64,000 bases of DNA, from positions 2,356,001-2,420,000 of the forward strand of contig NZ_FPEI01000006.1 of assembly GCF_900117415.1 (NCBI RefSeq). Direction: 5' to 3'. Source of the DNA: Hyphomicrobium sp. CS1BSMeth3 (GTDB taxonomy: Bacteria; Pseudomonadota; Alphaproteobacteria; Rhizobiales; Hyphomicrobiaceae). The notes under the pieces are model-generated. The model was not told the DNA's origin. It ran no database searches and saw only the letters and a program-made list of their open reading frames with translations. A program made the translations under genes and the position numbers. Shown here piece after piece: positions 57,438 through 64,000 of the stretch (position 1 is the first letter of the stretch; every line of letters begins with the position of its first letter).

Positions 57438-57513
57438 CCAAAGCAACTTTGGACTTGAAATTCACTCCTCGCCTAGCCTCGAGCTCAGGTGAATTTCAAG
57501 TCCGTTGCTTTGG
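57438..57513. repeat. Bulged palindrome B (CCAAAGCAAC type)
   Basis: Left arm CCAAAGCAAC-TTT-GGACTTGAA then ATTCAC (57438-57465); the right arm (57489-57513) is its complement without the TTT. Stems of 10 and 15 bp with a three-base bulge, 23-nt loop. Same geometry as elements A and C but a different sequence. Confidence 0.85.
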
Positions 57514-57605
57514 GTCGGATGCATGGTTCCATGAAAAGTGCGATGCTGTCACGCGGCGCGTAGACGCGGATCGGCGCCCGATTTCCGAACTGGCAGGAGA
57601 GGCTC

Positions 57606-58439
57606 ATGCGACGTGTCACACTCAAAGGCGGGGAGACCATCCCGCAGCTCGGCCTCGGCACCTGGCACATGGGCGAGCAGCGGAGCCAGCGCGGCGCGGA
57701 AGCCGAAGCCCTGAAGCTCGGCCTCGACCTCGGCATGACGCTCATCGATACCGCCGAGATGTACGGCGAGGGTGGCGCGGAGGAGGTCGTGGCAGAAGCC
57801 GTCAAAGGACACCGCGACGAAGCCTTCATCGTGTCGAAGGTCTATCCGCACAATGCCTCGCGCGCGGGCACCATTGCCGCGTGCGAGCGGAGCCTCAAGC
57901 GGCTCAAGACGGACCGCATTGACCTCTATCTGCTGCACTGGCGCGGCTCGTATCCGCTCGCCGAGACGGTCGCGGCCTTCGAGCGCCTCAAGGCCGACGG
58001 CAAGATCCGCCACTGGGGCGTGTCGAACCTCGATCCTGAGGATCTGGACGAGCTCGCTGGTGTCCCGAATGGCAAGAACTGCGTCTCCGATCAGGTGCTC
58101 TACCATCTCGGCTCGCGCGGCATCGACTTCGATCTCATCAAGCAGTGTGCCGACGAGAAGATCATGGTCATGGCCTACTCGCCGCTCGGTCAGGGCCGCA
58201 TCCTGCGCAATGCCGCGCTCGGCAAAGTCGCACAGCGGCACAATGTGAGCCCGGCTGCGGTCGCCCTGGCCTGGACCATGCGCCATCCGCATGTGGTCGC
58301 AATTCCCAAGGCCTCGGCCCCCGAGCACGTGCGCGAGAACCTCGTCGCGGCCGACCTCGAGCTGACGGCAGAAGACTTGGCCGATCTCGATGGCGCCTTC
58401 CCGCCGCCGAAACGGGCGACCGCGCTCGGGATGCTGTGA
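57606..58439 (+). CDS. Aldo/keto reductase
   Basis: 277 aa. NADPH-dependent carbonyl reductase. Catalytic tetrad visible as D in TLIDTAEMYGEG, Y in the same block, K in FIVSKVYP and H in YLLHWRG. Cofactor segments WGVSNL, SDQVLYHLG, YSPLGQGRIL and AIPKASAPEHVRENL follow. The N-terminus RRVTLKGGETIPQLGLGTWHMG is typical of the DkgA/YeaE-like branch. ATG at 57606 follows GGAGAGGCTC. Physiological substrate unknown. Confidence 0.93.
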   Translation: MRRVTLKGGETIPQLGLGTWHMGEQRSQRGAEAEALKLGLDLGMTLIDTAEMYGEGGAEEVVAEAVKGHRDEAFIVSKVYPHNASRAGTIAACERSLKRLKTDRIDLYLLHWRGSYPLAETVAAFERLKADGKIRHWGVSNLDPEDLDELAGVPNGKNCVSDQVLYHLGSRGIDFDLIKQCADEKIMVMAYSPLGQGRILRNAALGKVAQRHNVSPAAVALAWTMRHPHVVAIPKASAPEHVRENLVAADLELTAEDLADLDGAFPPPKRATALGML

Positions 58440-58514
58440 GAGGGCGGAACAGGCTGGACCCGACAGCGGTTTCAGCTATGCAGGGGGGAGAATGAGCGAT
58501 CGGAAGGATCCCGA

Positions 58515-59171
58515 ATGAGCACCCCCGCCCACGAGCCCCGTCTCAAGGCCGCCGTCGTCCAGGTCACACCCTTCGAGCAGAACTGCACGCTGATCTGGGA
58601 CGAGGCGACGAAGCGCGGCGCGGTCATCGATCCGGGCGGGGATGTCGATCGCATCGAGGCAGCGATCGCGCAGGTGGGCATGACCGTGGAGAAGATCGTG
58701 CTCACGCACGGCCATCTCGACCACGTCGGCGGCGCCGCCGAGCTCAAGGAGAAGCTCGGCGTCAAAATCGAAGGCCCGCACATTGCCGACAAGTTCCTCA
58801 TGGAGAACGCCGAGAAGCAGGCGGCGAGCTACGGCCTGACGGGCATTCGCAATGCCACCTCCGACCGCTGGATGGAGGAGGGCGAGACGCTCACGATCGG
58901 CGGCCACGACTTCGAGATCTTCCATTGCCCGGGCCATTCGCCGGGCTCGCTCGTCTACGTCAATCGGCCGAACCGCTTCGCGCTCGTCGGCGACGTGATC
59001 TTCCGCGGCTCGATCGGCCGCACCGACTTCCCCTATGGCGACCACGACGCCCTGATCAACGCCATCAAGACCAAGCTCTTCCCGCTCGGCGACGACATCG
59101 CCTTCATCTGCGGGCATGGCCCCATGGGCCAGTTCGGCATGGAGCGCCAGAGCAACCCGTTCTTGGTCTAG
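58515..59171 (+). CDS. MBL-fold metallo-hydrolase (glyoxalase II-like)
   Basis: 218 aa. Zinc ligands in THGHLDHVGG (H-x-H-x-D-H), then HCPGHSPGSLVYV and the metal-bridging Asp in VGDVIFRGSIGRTDFPYG, and the late His in ICGHGPMGQFG. This is the short YcbL-type hydrolase without the C-terminal glyoxalase II domain, acting on thioesters such as S-lactoylglutathione. It starts 75 bp after the aldo/keto reductase gene and may be co-transcribed. A composite repeat follows. Confidence 0.92.
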   Translation: MSTPAHEPRLKAAVVQVTPFEQNCTLIWDEATKRGAVIDPGGDVDRIEAAIAQVGMTVEKIVLTHGHLDHVGGAAELKEKLGVKIEGPHIADKFLMENAEKQAASYGLTGIRNATSDRWMEEGETLTIGGHDFEIFHCPGHSPGSLVYVNRPNRFALVGDVIFRGSIGRTDFPYGDHDALINAIKTKLFPLGDDIAFICGHGPMGQFGMERQSNPFLV

Positions 59172-59191
59172 CCGCGGAGTTTCTTGACTTG

Positions 59192-59400
59192 CCGCGGGCT
59201 GCTCGGAAGAGCTGCTTTCGCATTCTCGCGTGGTGCTATGCCCGCGGCGGCCATGCGGACAGCGCTCGCGTGTGGCGCCCACTTCCCCCTTCTCCCCGTC
59301 CTTTACGGGGAGAAGGTCGGGATGAGGGGCGGGAACTCGCGCGACGTCGGCGTATGCCGCCGCCCCTCACCTAGCCCTCTCCCCGCAAGCGGGGAGAGGG
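59192..59400 (+). repeat. Composite repeat after the MBL hydrolase gene
   Basis: CCGCGGGC-type unit (59192-59251, more diverged inside), then hairpin CCTTCTCCCCGT/ACGGGGAGAAGG at 59288-59316, the 30-bp module at 59341-59370 identical to 35586-35615, and hairpin CCCTCTCCCCGC/GCGGGGAGAGGG at 59375-59400. It fills most of the 330-bp gap before the acyl-CoA dehydrogenase gene; no gene is seen in this gap. Confidence 0.8.
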
Positions 59401-59501
59401 GACAGTAGCGCGCTGGGTGAGAAGGCCGTGCTTCCAACGCCGGCACCGACGCGCTATGCCTTGCCGCAACCATCCGGAAACGCACCCTCACGAGGCTGCC
59501 C

Positions 59502-60653
59502 ATGCATTTTTCCCTCACTGAAGAGCAGCAGGCGATCCAGGAGACGGCGCTCGCCTTCGCCCGCGAGCGGATCGCGCCGGACGCCGCCGCCTGGGATGAG
59601 ACTTCCCACTTCCCCGTCGACGTGATCCGCGAGACGGCCGCACTCGGCATGGCTGCGATCTACGTGCCCGAGGACAAGGGCGGCACCGGCCTCTCGCGCC
59701 TCGATGGCGCGCTCATCATGGAGGCACTGGCGACAGGCTGCCCGGCCATCTCGGCCTACATCTCGATCCACAACATGGTCGCGTGGATGATCTCGCGCGC
59801 GGGAACGCCCGAGCAGATCGAGCGCTGGATGCCGAAGCTCGCCTCCATGGAATGGCTCGCGAGCTACTGCCTGACGGAACCCGGCGCAGGATCGGACGCC
59901 GCAGCACTGCAGACGCGCGCGGAGAAGTCCGGGGACCACTACATCCTCAATGGCACGAAGCAGTTCATCTCCGGCGCCGGCGCGACGGACTTCTACTTCG
60001 TCTTCGCGCGCACCGGCGACAGCAGCCCGAACGGCGTCTCGGCCTTTGCCATCGAGAAAGGCACGCCGGGTCTCTCGTTCGGTGCTAACGAGCGCAAGAT
60101 GGGCTGGAACGCCCAGCCGACCGCCCAGGTCATCATGGAGAACGTGAAGGTCCCGGCGGCGAACCTCGTCGGCGGCGTCGAGGGCCAGGGCTTCCGTCTC
60201 GCCATGTCCGGCCTCGATGGCGGGCGCATCAACATCGGCGCGTGCTCGCTCGGCGCGGCCTGGACGGCGCTTGAGAAGGCCAAGGCCTATGTCTTCGAGC
60301 GGCGCGCCTTCGGCAAGCAGATCGGCGAGTTCCAGGCCCTCCAGTTCAAGATCGCCGACATGGCGACGGACCTCGAAGCCGCGCGCCTGATGATCTATCG
60401 CGCCGCGGACTCGCTCGACCGCGCCGATCCGCAGGCGTCCATGTACTCCGCCATGGCCAAGCGCTATGCGACAGACCTTGGCTTCAAGGTGTGCAACGAA
60501 GCGCTTCAGCTCCACGGCGGCTACGGCTATCTCAAGGACTACGGCCTCGAGAAACTCGTGCGCGATCTGCGCGTTCACCAGATCCTGGAAGGAACGAACG
60601 AGATTATGCGTGTCGTCATTTCGCGGAAGGTTCTCGGTGGCAATCGCGGGTGA
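59502..60653 (+). CDS. Acyl-CoA dehydrogenase (isobutyryl-CoA type)
   Basis: 383 aa. FAD enzyme forming a 2,3-enoyl-CoA. N-terminal MHFSLTEEQQAIQETALAFARE, FAD/substrate segment YCLTEPGAGSDAAALQTRAEK, ISGAGATDFYFVFART, and the C-terminal LQLHGGYGYLKDYGLEKLVRDLRVHQILEGTNEIMR with the catalytic Glu in EGTNE. The ISIHNMVAWMI block resembles short/branched-chain, isobutyryl-CoA dehydrogenases of valine breakdown. It has a GAGG site. No valine-pathway partners lie nearby. Confidence 0.92.
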   Translation: MHFSLTEEQQAIQETALAFARERIAPDAAAWDETSHFPVDVIRETAALGMAAIYVPEDKGGTGLSRLDGALIMEALATGCPAISAYISIHNMVAWMISRAGTPEQIERWMPKLASMEWLASYCLTEPGAGSDAAALQTRAEKSGDHYILNGTKQFISGAGATDFYFVFARTGDSSPNGVSAFAIEKGTPGLSFGANERKMGWNAQPTAQVIMENVKVPAANLVGGVEGQGFRLAMSGLDGGRINIGACSLGAAWTALEKAKAYVFERRAFGKQIGEFQALQFKIADMATDLEAARLMIYRAADSLDRADPQASMYSAMAKRYATDLGFKVCNEALQLHGGYGYLKDYGLEKLVRDLRVHQILEGTNEIMRVVISRKVLGGNRG

Positions 60654-60731
60654 ACGCGTCGCGCGCTTTCGCAGAATCGCCGCACAAATGTGATTTGAGT
60701 GCCGCAGTCTGACGCCGAGCAAGGGCCCTGC

Positions 60732-61454
60732 ATGTCCGCCAGCACGACCGCAACGGCCCGCCACGATGCTGCCGACCGTACGGCATTCCCGCCGATTGCG
60801 CGCATTCTGTCGGCCCCGCGCGACCGACCCTTCGTCGTCGCGCAGCTCGGCCAGTCGCTCGATGGCCGGATCGCCATCGAGAGTGGTGAAAGCCGCTGGA
60901 TCAACGCCCAGTCCGCCCTGACGCATGTGCACCGCGTGCGCGCGGCCGTCGACGCGGTCGTGGTGGGCGTCGGCACCGTCGCCGCCGACGATCCCATGCT
61001 CAATGTCCGCCATGTGTCCGGGCGCAATCCCGCCCGCGTCGTGATCGATCCGAACGGGCGCCTGCCGCAAACCGCCCGCTGCCTCCTCGGCGAGGACGGC
61101 TGTCGCCGCGTGATCGTGCGCGCGAGCGATGGCCCGCTGCCGAAGGGCGTCGAGGAGCTGCGCCTTCAAAGCGACGGCGGTCGCCTGTGCCCGAACGCCA
61201 TTGTCGACGGGCTGTTCCGACTGGGCCTGCGCTCGATGCTCATCGAAGGCGGGGCGCACACGGTCTCGGCTTTCCTTGCCGCCGGTGCGCTCGACCGCTT
61301 GCACGTGCTGGTCGCCCCTGTCATCCTCGGATCGGGCAAGCCCGGACTTCTGCTGCCCCCCATTGCGCGCCTAGCCGATGCGCTGCGCCCGCCTGCCGAC
61401 GTCCACGTTTTGGATGACGGCGACGTCCTGTTCGATTGCGACCTGAGATCATGA
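60732..61454 (+). CDS. RibD C-terminal domain reductase
   Basis: 240 aa. A stand-alone pyrimidine/pteridine reductase domain of the dihydrofolate-reductase-like fold. Visible: FVVAQLGQSLDGRIAIESGESRWINA, AAVDAVVVGVGTVAADDPMLNVR, RNPARVVIDPNGRLP, and the late SMLIEGGAHTVSAFLAAGALDRLHVLVAPVILG. There is no deaminase domain, so it is not the bifunctional RibD of riboflavin synthesis. ATG at 60732 has AAGGG ahead. Substrate could be a riboflavin- or pterin-related compound. Confidence 0.88.
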   Translation: MSASTTATARHDAADRTAFPPIARILSAPRDRPFVVAQLGQSLDGRIAIESGESRWINAQSALTHVHRVRAAVDAVVVGVGTVAADDPMLNVRHVSGRNPARVVIDPNGRLPQTARCLLGEDGCRRVIVRASDGPLPKGVEELRLQSDGGRLCPNAIVDGLFRLGLRSMLIEGGAHTVSAFLAAGALDRLHVLVAPVILGSGKPGLLLPPIARLADALRPPADVHVLDDGDVLFDCDLRS

Positions 61455-61472
61455 CAAGGGGAAGCATCGCTC

Positions 61473-62033
61473 ATGGCAACATCACATAGCTACTCGCCTC
61501 TTCAGCGCACGCTGCACTGGATCATCGCCGCCGCCGTCATCGTGATGGTTCCTCTCGGCATCTACATGGTGCAGCGCGGGGCCTGGTCGAACTTCGATGC
61601 GCTCACGAACACGCTCTATAGCTGGCACAAATTCATCGGCTTCTGCGTGCTCTGGCTGATTGTCCTGCGCGTCATCGTGAGGCTCATGCGCGGCGCGCCA
61701 CCGCCCGAGCCGATCCATCCCGTCCTGCAGTTCGGCGCCAACGTCTCGCACTTCGCCCTGTACGCGCTGCTCGTGATCGTCCCGATCCTCGGCTGGACCG
61801 GCGTATCGGCGTACGGCGCGCGCGGAACGCCCTTCGGCTTCGAGCTGCCGGAGATCATCCCGCAGAACCAGGCGCTCGGTGAGACCATCCTCTGGTATCA
61901 CGCCTGGGCGGCCATTCTGCTCGGGCTGATCGCGCTCACGCATGTCTGCGCCGCGCTCATGCACCGCATCATCCTGAAGGATGGCATCTTCGCGCGCATG
62001 TGGCCAAGCGCCGGCGGCAAGCGCGAGGCTTAG
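61473..62033 (+). CDS. Cytochrome b561-like membrane protein
   Basis: 186 aa, four transmembrane helices with haem-ligand histidines: LQRTLHWIIAAAVIV (helix 1), LYSWHKFIGFCVLW (helix 2), SHFALYALLVIVPILGWTG (helix 3) and HAWAAILLGLIALTHVCAALMHRIIL (helix 4). This is the bacterial CybB-type quinol:superoxide oxidoreductase shape. It follows the RibD-like gene by 18 bp, so they may be co-transcribed, and its end overlaps the convergent methyltransferase gene by 4 bp. Confidence 0.9.
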   Translation: MATSHSYSPLQRTLHWIIAAAVIVMVPLGIYMVQRGAWSNFDALTNTLYSWHKFIGFCVLWLIVLRVIVRLMRGAPPPEPIHPVLQFGANVSHFALYALLVIVPILGWTGVSAYGARGTPFGFELPEIIPQNQALGETILWYHAWAAILLGLIALTHVCAALMHRIILKDGIFARMWPSAGGKREA

Positions 62034-62866
62034 GCTGGCGGCAATGCCAGCGTGTCGGTATGGCCGACGATGGAGCCTGTGCGGCGGACGGAAAGCCAGT
62101 CAGCGATGACGTCCGGCGCCACGCGGCTGATCTCGGCGACCGCACCGGCGAACCCGTCGGTGAGCATCTCGATGAGCGCCTGCTCGGAGCTGTCGATGCG
62201 CCAGGGGCTCGATGCCTCCTGGACGGCGTAGCCCTGCTCGCGGAAGGCGAGCGCCAGCGCTTCGGGTGCCGCCGGCCCGGCGGCACTGCCAAAGCCCTTG
62301 TCCGTCTCCTGATGCGCGTTGAACGCGGCCGTCATCTCGGCGTCGGCCGGATGCACCGGGCTCCACGTCTGCACACCGTCATACGTGAGCACGGTGTAGA
62401 AGGCCGCGCCCTCTGCCGCGACAGCACGCGCCGTGCGCCTGATGAAGTCCACCGAGGAGAGATCGAAGAGCGCCGAAGCCGTGACGAGATCGGGCTGACC
62501 GCCGATCACGGCCTCGAGGTTCTGCATGAGATCGGCTCGGCGGAAGCGCACGGCGATCGCGCGCCCCTCCTTCTTGAGCGCGATCGACTCGCCATTTTCC
62601 GAGCTCTCATCGGCCCAATCGAGCAGCGCCCCGCGCGCCGCATCGAGCAGAACCGGGTCGTAATCGACGAGCGTCCAGCTCTGCACGGGGCCGAGCGCCG
62701 GCGCGGTCGTGCGGATGTTGGCGCCCGTACCGCAGCCGAGATCGACGACCTCGATGGGATCCCGCCCGGCCAGGTACCCGGCCAGTGCCAGAAGCAAACC
62801 CGGATCGCGGGCCCGCACATCCGCCGGCTCGCGCAGCGCCAGCCAGTCCGGCGAGAAGCCACTCAT
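62030..62866 (-). CDS. Class I SAM-dependent methyltransferase
   Basis: 278 aa. SAM motif I is EVVDLGCGTGANIRTTAPALG, followed by SWTLVDYDPVLLDAARGALLDW and FRRADLMQNLEAVIGGQPDLVTASALFDLSS. The N-terminal FSPDWLALREPADVRARDPGL is distinctive. ATG at 62866 has a perfect AAGGAGG site and overlaps the glycosyltransferase stop (ATGA), so the two are coupled. In other alphaproteobacteria I recall such a pair beside RibD-like and pterin-synthase-like genes; the acceptor is unknown. Confidence 0.87.
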   Translation of the reverse strand: MSGFSPDWLALREPADVRARDPGLLLALAGYLAGRDPIEVVDLGCGTGANIRTTAPALGPVQSWTLVDYDPVLLDAARGALLDWADESSENGESIALKKEGRAIAVRFRRADLMQNLEAVIGGQPDLVTASALFDLSSVDFIRRTARAVAAEGAAFYTVLTYDGVQTWSPVHPADAEMTAAFNAHQETDKGFGSAAGPAAPEALALAFREQGYAVQEASSPWRIDSSEQALIEMLTDGFAGAVAEISRVAPDVIADWLSVRRTGSIVGHTDTLALPPA

Positions 62867-63921
62867 TCTCGCGCCTCCTTGATGACCTTGGCGATCGTTG
62901 CAGCCGTATCCGACCACCGGGGCAGGTTCTGGCCCGCGACCCATGCGGCATCGGCAAGCTCTCTGCGCAGCGTCGCCTCGTCCATGATACGACGGAGAGC
63001 CTGCTGCAGGGCTCCGGCATCGCCCGGCAGCACCTTCAGCGCCGCACCATCCGGCACGGTCTCCGCAGCAGCACCGCCGGTCGTCGTCACGATCGGCAGG
63101 CCGCGCGCCAGCGCCTCCCCAAGCACCATGCCATAGCCCTCATAGTGCGATGCAAGAACGAAGATGTCGGCGCCATCATACAGCCCATCCAGATCCGCGC
63201 GCGACTTCGGGCCGGCAATTTCAATGCGCGCGCTGAGCCCGGCCCTGACAATCTGCTCACGCAATGCCGCGACCGTAGCCGGATTGCGATCGACCGCGCC
63301 GACGATGTCGAGCCTCCAGTCGGCGCGATGGTCCTTGGCATCGATCTCGAGCGCCTGCACCAGAACGTCATAGCCCTTGCGCGGCACAATCGAGCCGACC
63401 GCCAACAGGGCCAAGCCATCGCCTGCGCTTCCCCGCGCGCGCGGCGCGGGATCGGTTCCTGGCTCGGCAACGGATATGCGGTCAGGAGGCACGCCGAAAT
63501 CCGCAGTGAGCGTGCGCGCGGTCATCGGGCTGGTCACCACGACGCGGTGCGCGCGGGCGAGCGCAGCCGTCTCGAGGCCGCGCAGTGTTTCGATCCGCGA
63601 GGGCGCAAGGCCTGCCTCCAGGCACAGAGGATGGTGCACGAGCGCGACGATCGGGCGATCGAAGCGTTCGATCAGGGCGGCCGGCATGGCGCCATAGGCG
63701 AGGCCGTCGATCAGGAGCACGGCATCGGATGGCGTAGCCGCAATCTGCTCGGCTGTCCGTGCGATATCTTCGGGCGAGGGATCAGGGTAGCCGCCAGAGA
63801 GCGCGAGATGCGTGGCCTCGACGCCCGCCGATGGCAGACGCGCCAGCACTTCCCGGTCGTAGGCATAGCCGCCGGTCGGCAGCGTGATGTCTCCGGGGAT
63901 GGCGAATACGGCCGCGGCCAT
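62863..63921 (-). CDS. Glycosyltransferase family 4 protein
   Basis: 352 aa, GT-B fold. N-terminal half GDITLPTGGYAYDREVLARLP and VALVHHPLCLEAGL; C-terminal donor domain with LLAVGSIVPRKGYDVLVQAL, LDGLYDGADIFVLASHYEGYGMVLGEALARGLPIVTTTGGAAAETV (the E-x7-E type motif) and LPGDAGALQQAL. It uses an activated sugar nucleotide. First gene of a coupled pair with the methyltransferase, so a methylated glycoside is a reasonable product guess. The start ATG at 63921 is 5 bp from the palindrome at the window edge. Confidence 0.9.
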   Translation of the reverse strand: MAAAVFAIPGDITLPTGGYAYDREVLARLPSAGVEATHLALSGGYPDPSPEDIARTAEQIAATPSDAVLLIDGLAYGAMPAALIERFDRPIVALVHHPLCLEAGLAPSRIETLRGLETAALARAHRVVVTSPMTARTLTADFGVPPDRISVAEPGTDPAPRARGSAGDGLALLAVGSIVPRKGYDVLVQALEIDAKDHRADWRLDIVGAVDRNPATVAALREQIVRAGLSARIEIAGPKSRADLDGLYDGADIFVLASHYEGYGMVLGEALARGLPIVTTTGGAAAETVPDGAALKVLPGDAGALQQALRRIMDEATLRRELADAAWVAGQNLPRWSDTAATIAKVIKEARE

Positions 63922-63926
63922 CGGCT

Positions 63927-64000
63927 AGTGTCCCGATTCCGAAGTTCGCACAACCTTGCCGCTGGCGCCCCGAGCGAACTTCGGAATCAAAAGGGACACT
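63927..64000. repeat. Bulged palindrome C (AGTGTCCC type)
   Basis: Left arm AGTGTCCC-GATTCCGAAGTTCG (63927-63948); the right arm (63975-64000) is its complement with AAAA inserted between the two stems. Stems of 8 and 14 bp. It ends exactly at the window edge. A half copy is at 31541-31563. Confidence 0.85.

Noticed and set aside
59454-61304. 616-codon open frame on the - strand
   Set aside because: Antisense to the acyl-CoA dehydrogenase and RibD-like genes and runs through their intergenic gap.

Overview
The window reads as one contiguous piece of a high-GC alphaproteobacterial chromosome, most likely order Hyphomicrobiales (Rhizobiales). Lineage markers are the GANTC methyltransferase CcrM, an F1Fo-ATPase zeta inhibitor (DUF1476), a DUF5330 protein, a serC-motif-like leader, an alphaproteobacterial-type LexA site at recA, and the argD-argF-hslO order. 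There are no rRNA or tRNA genes that I can see, no integrase, no transposase and no CRISPR array, so accessory functions appear as small cassettes inside a housekeeping background.

Layout. 1-3.3 kb: end of an ABC permease gene, a free-standing biotin carboxylase/BCCP pair and an IclR regulator. 4-6.8 kb: small secreted protein, chloroperoxidase-like hydrolase, upp, GST. 6.9-11.7 kb: leftward mddA (methanethiol methyltransferase) - TetR - hydrolase/glycosyltransferase fusion, facing an FMN alpha-hydroxy-acid oxidase across a promoter region with two palindromes. 11.7-16.7 kb: iron-uptake operon (TonB receptor, PiuC, Sel1 protein, TonB). 17-24.5 kb: TfdA/TauD-type dioxygenase, SDR, BisC-like reductase, then the divergent hydA - small protein - G3E GTPase operon. 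24.6-28.6 kb: DsbD-like protein, redoxin and a DUF3500-like protein. 28.7-33.5 kb: recA, family-4-type uracil-DNA glycosylase, and a three-gene cassette resembling phage DNA thymine-hypermodification genes.

33.8-64 kb: mostly housekeeping. It holds an MsbA-type exporter, hemF with an FNR/FixK-like box, hslO-argF-argD, serC-serA-methyltransferase, two Rnk-like proteins, an isolated nuoD, purC, DUF1476, ccrM, an AEC carrier, UPF0114, MlrC, an aldo/keto reductase, an MBL hydrolase, an acyl-CoA dehydrogenase, a RibD-type reductase, cytochrome b561 and a methyltransferase/glycosyltransferase pair. Several intergenic regions carry families of palindromic repeats.

Most notable: (i) the cassette at 28656-31403 (HMUDK-helical-like protein, phage-type thymidylate synthase homologue, duplicated Nmad1/DUF1599-like protein) beside recA and UDG; (ii) a complete transcription-attenuation leader before argD, with an apparently leaderless 20-residue Arg-rich peptide, antiterminator and terminator; (iii) a TetR-linked operon combining mddA with a hydrolase-glycosyltransferase fusion; (iv) composite intergenic repeats, including an exact 85-bp-period array, and several bulged palindromes of the same geometry but different sequence. 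Functions are assigned by reading motifs; no database search was possible.
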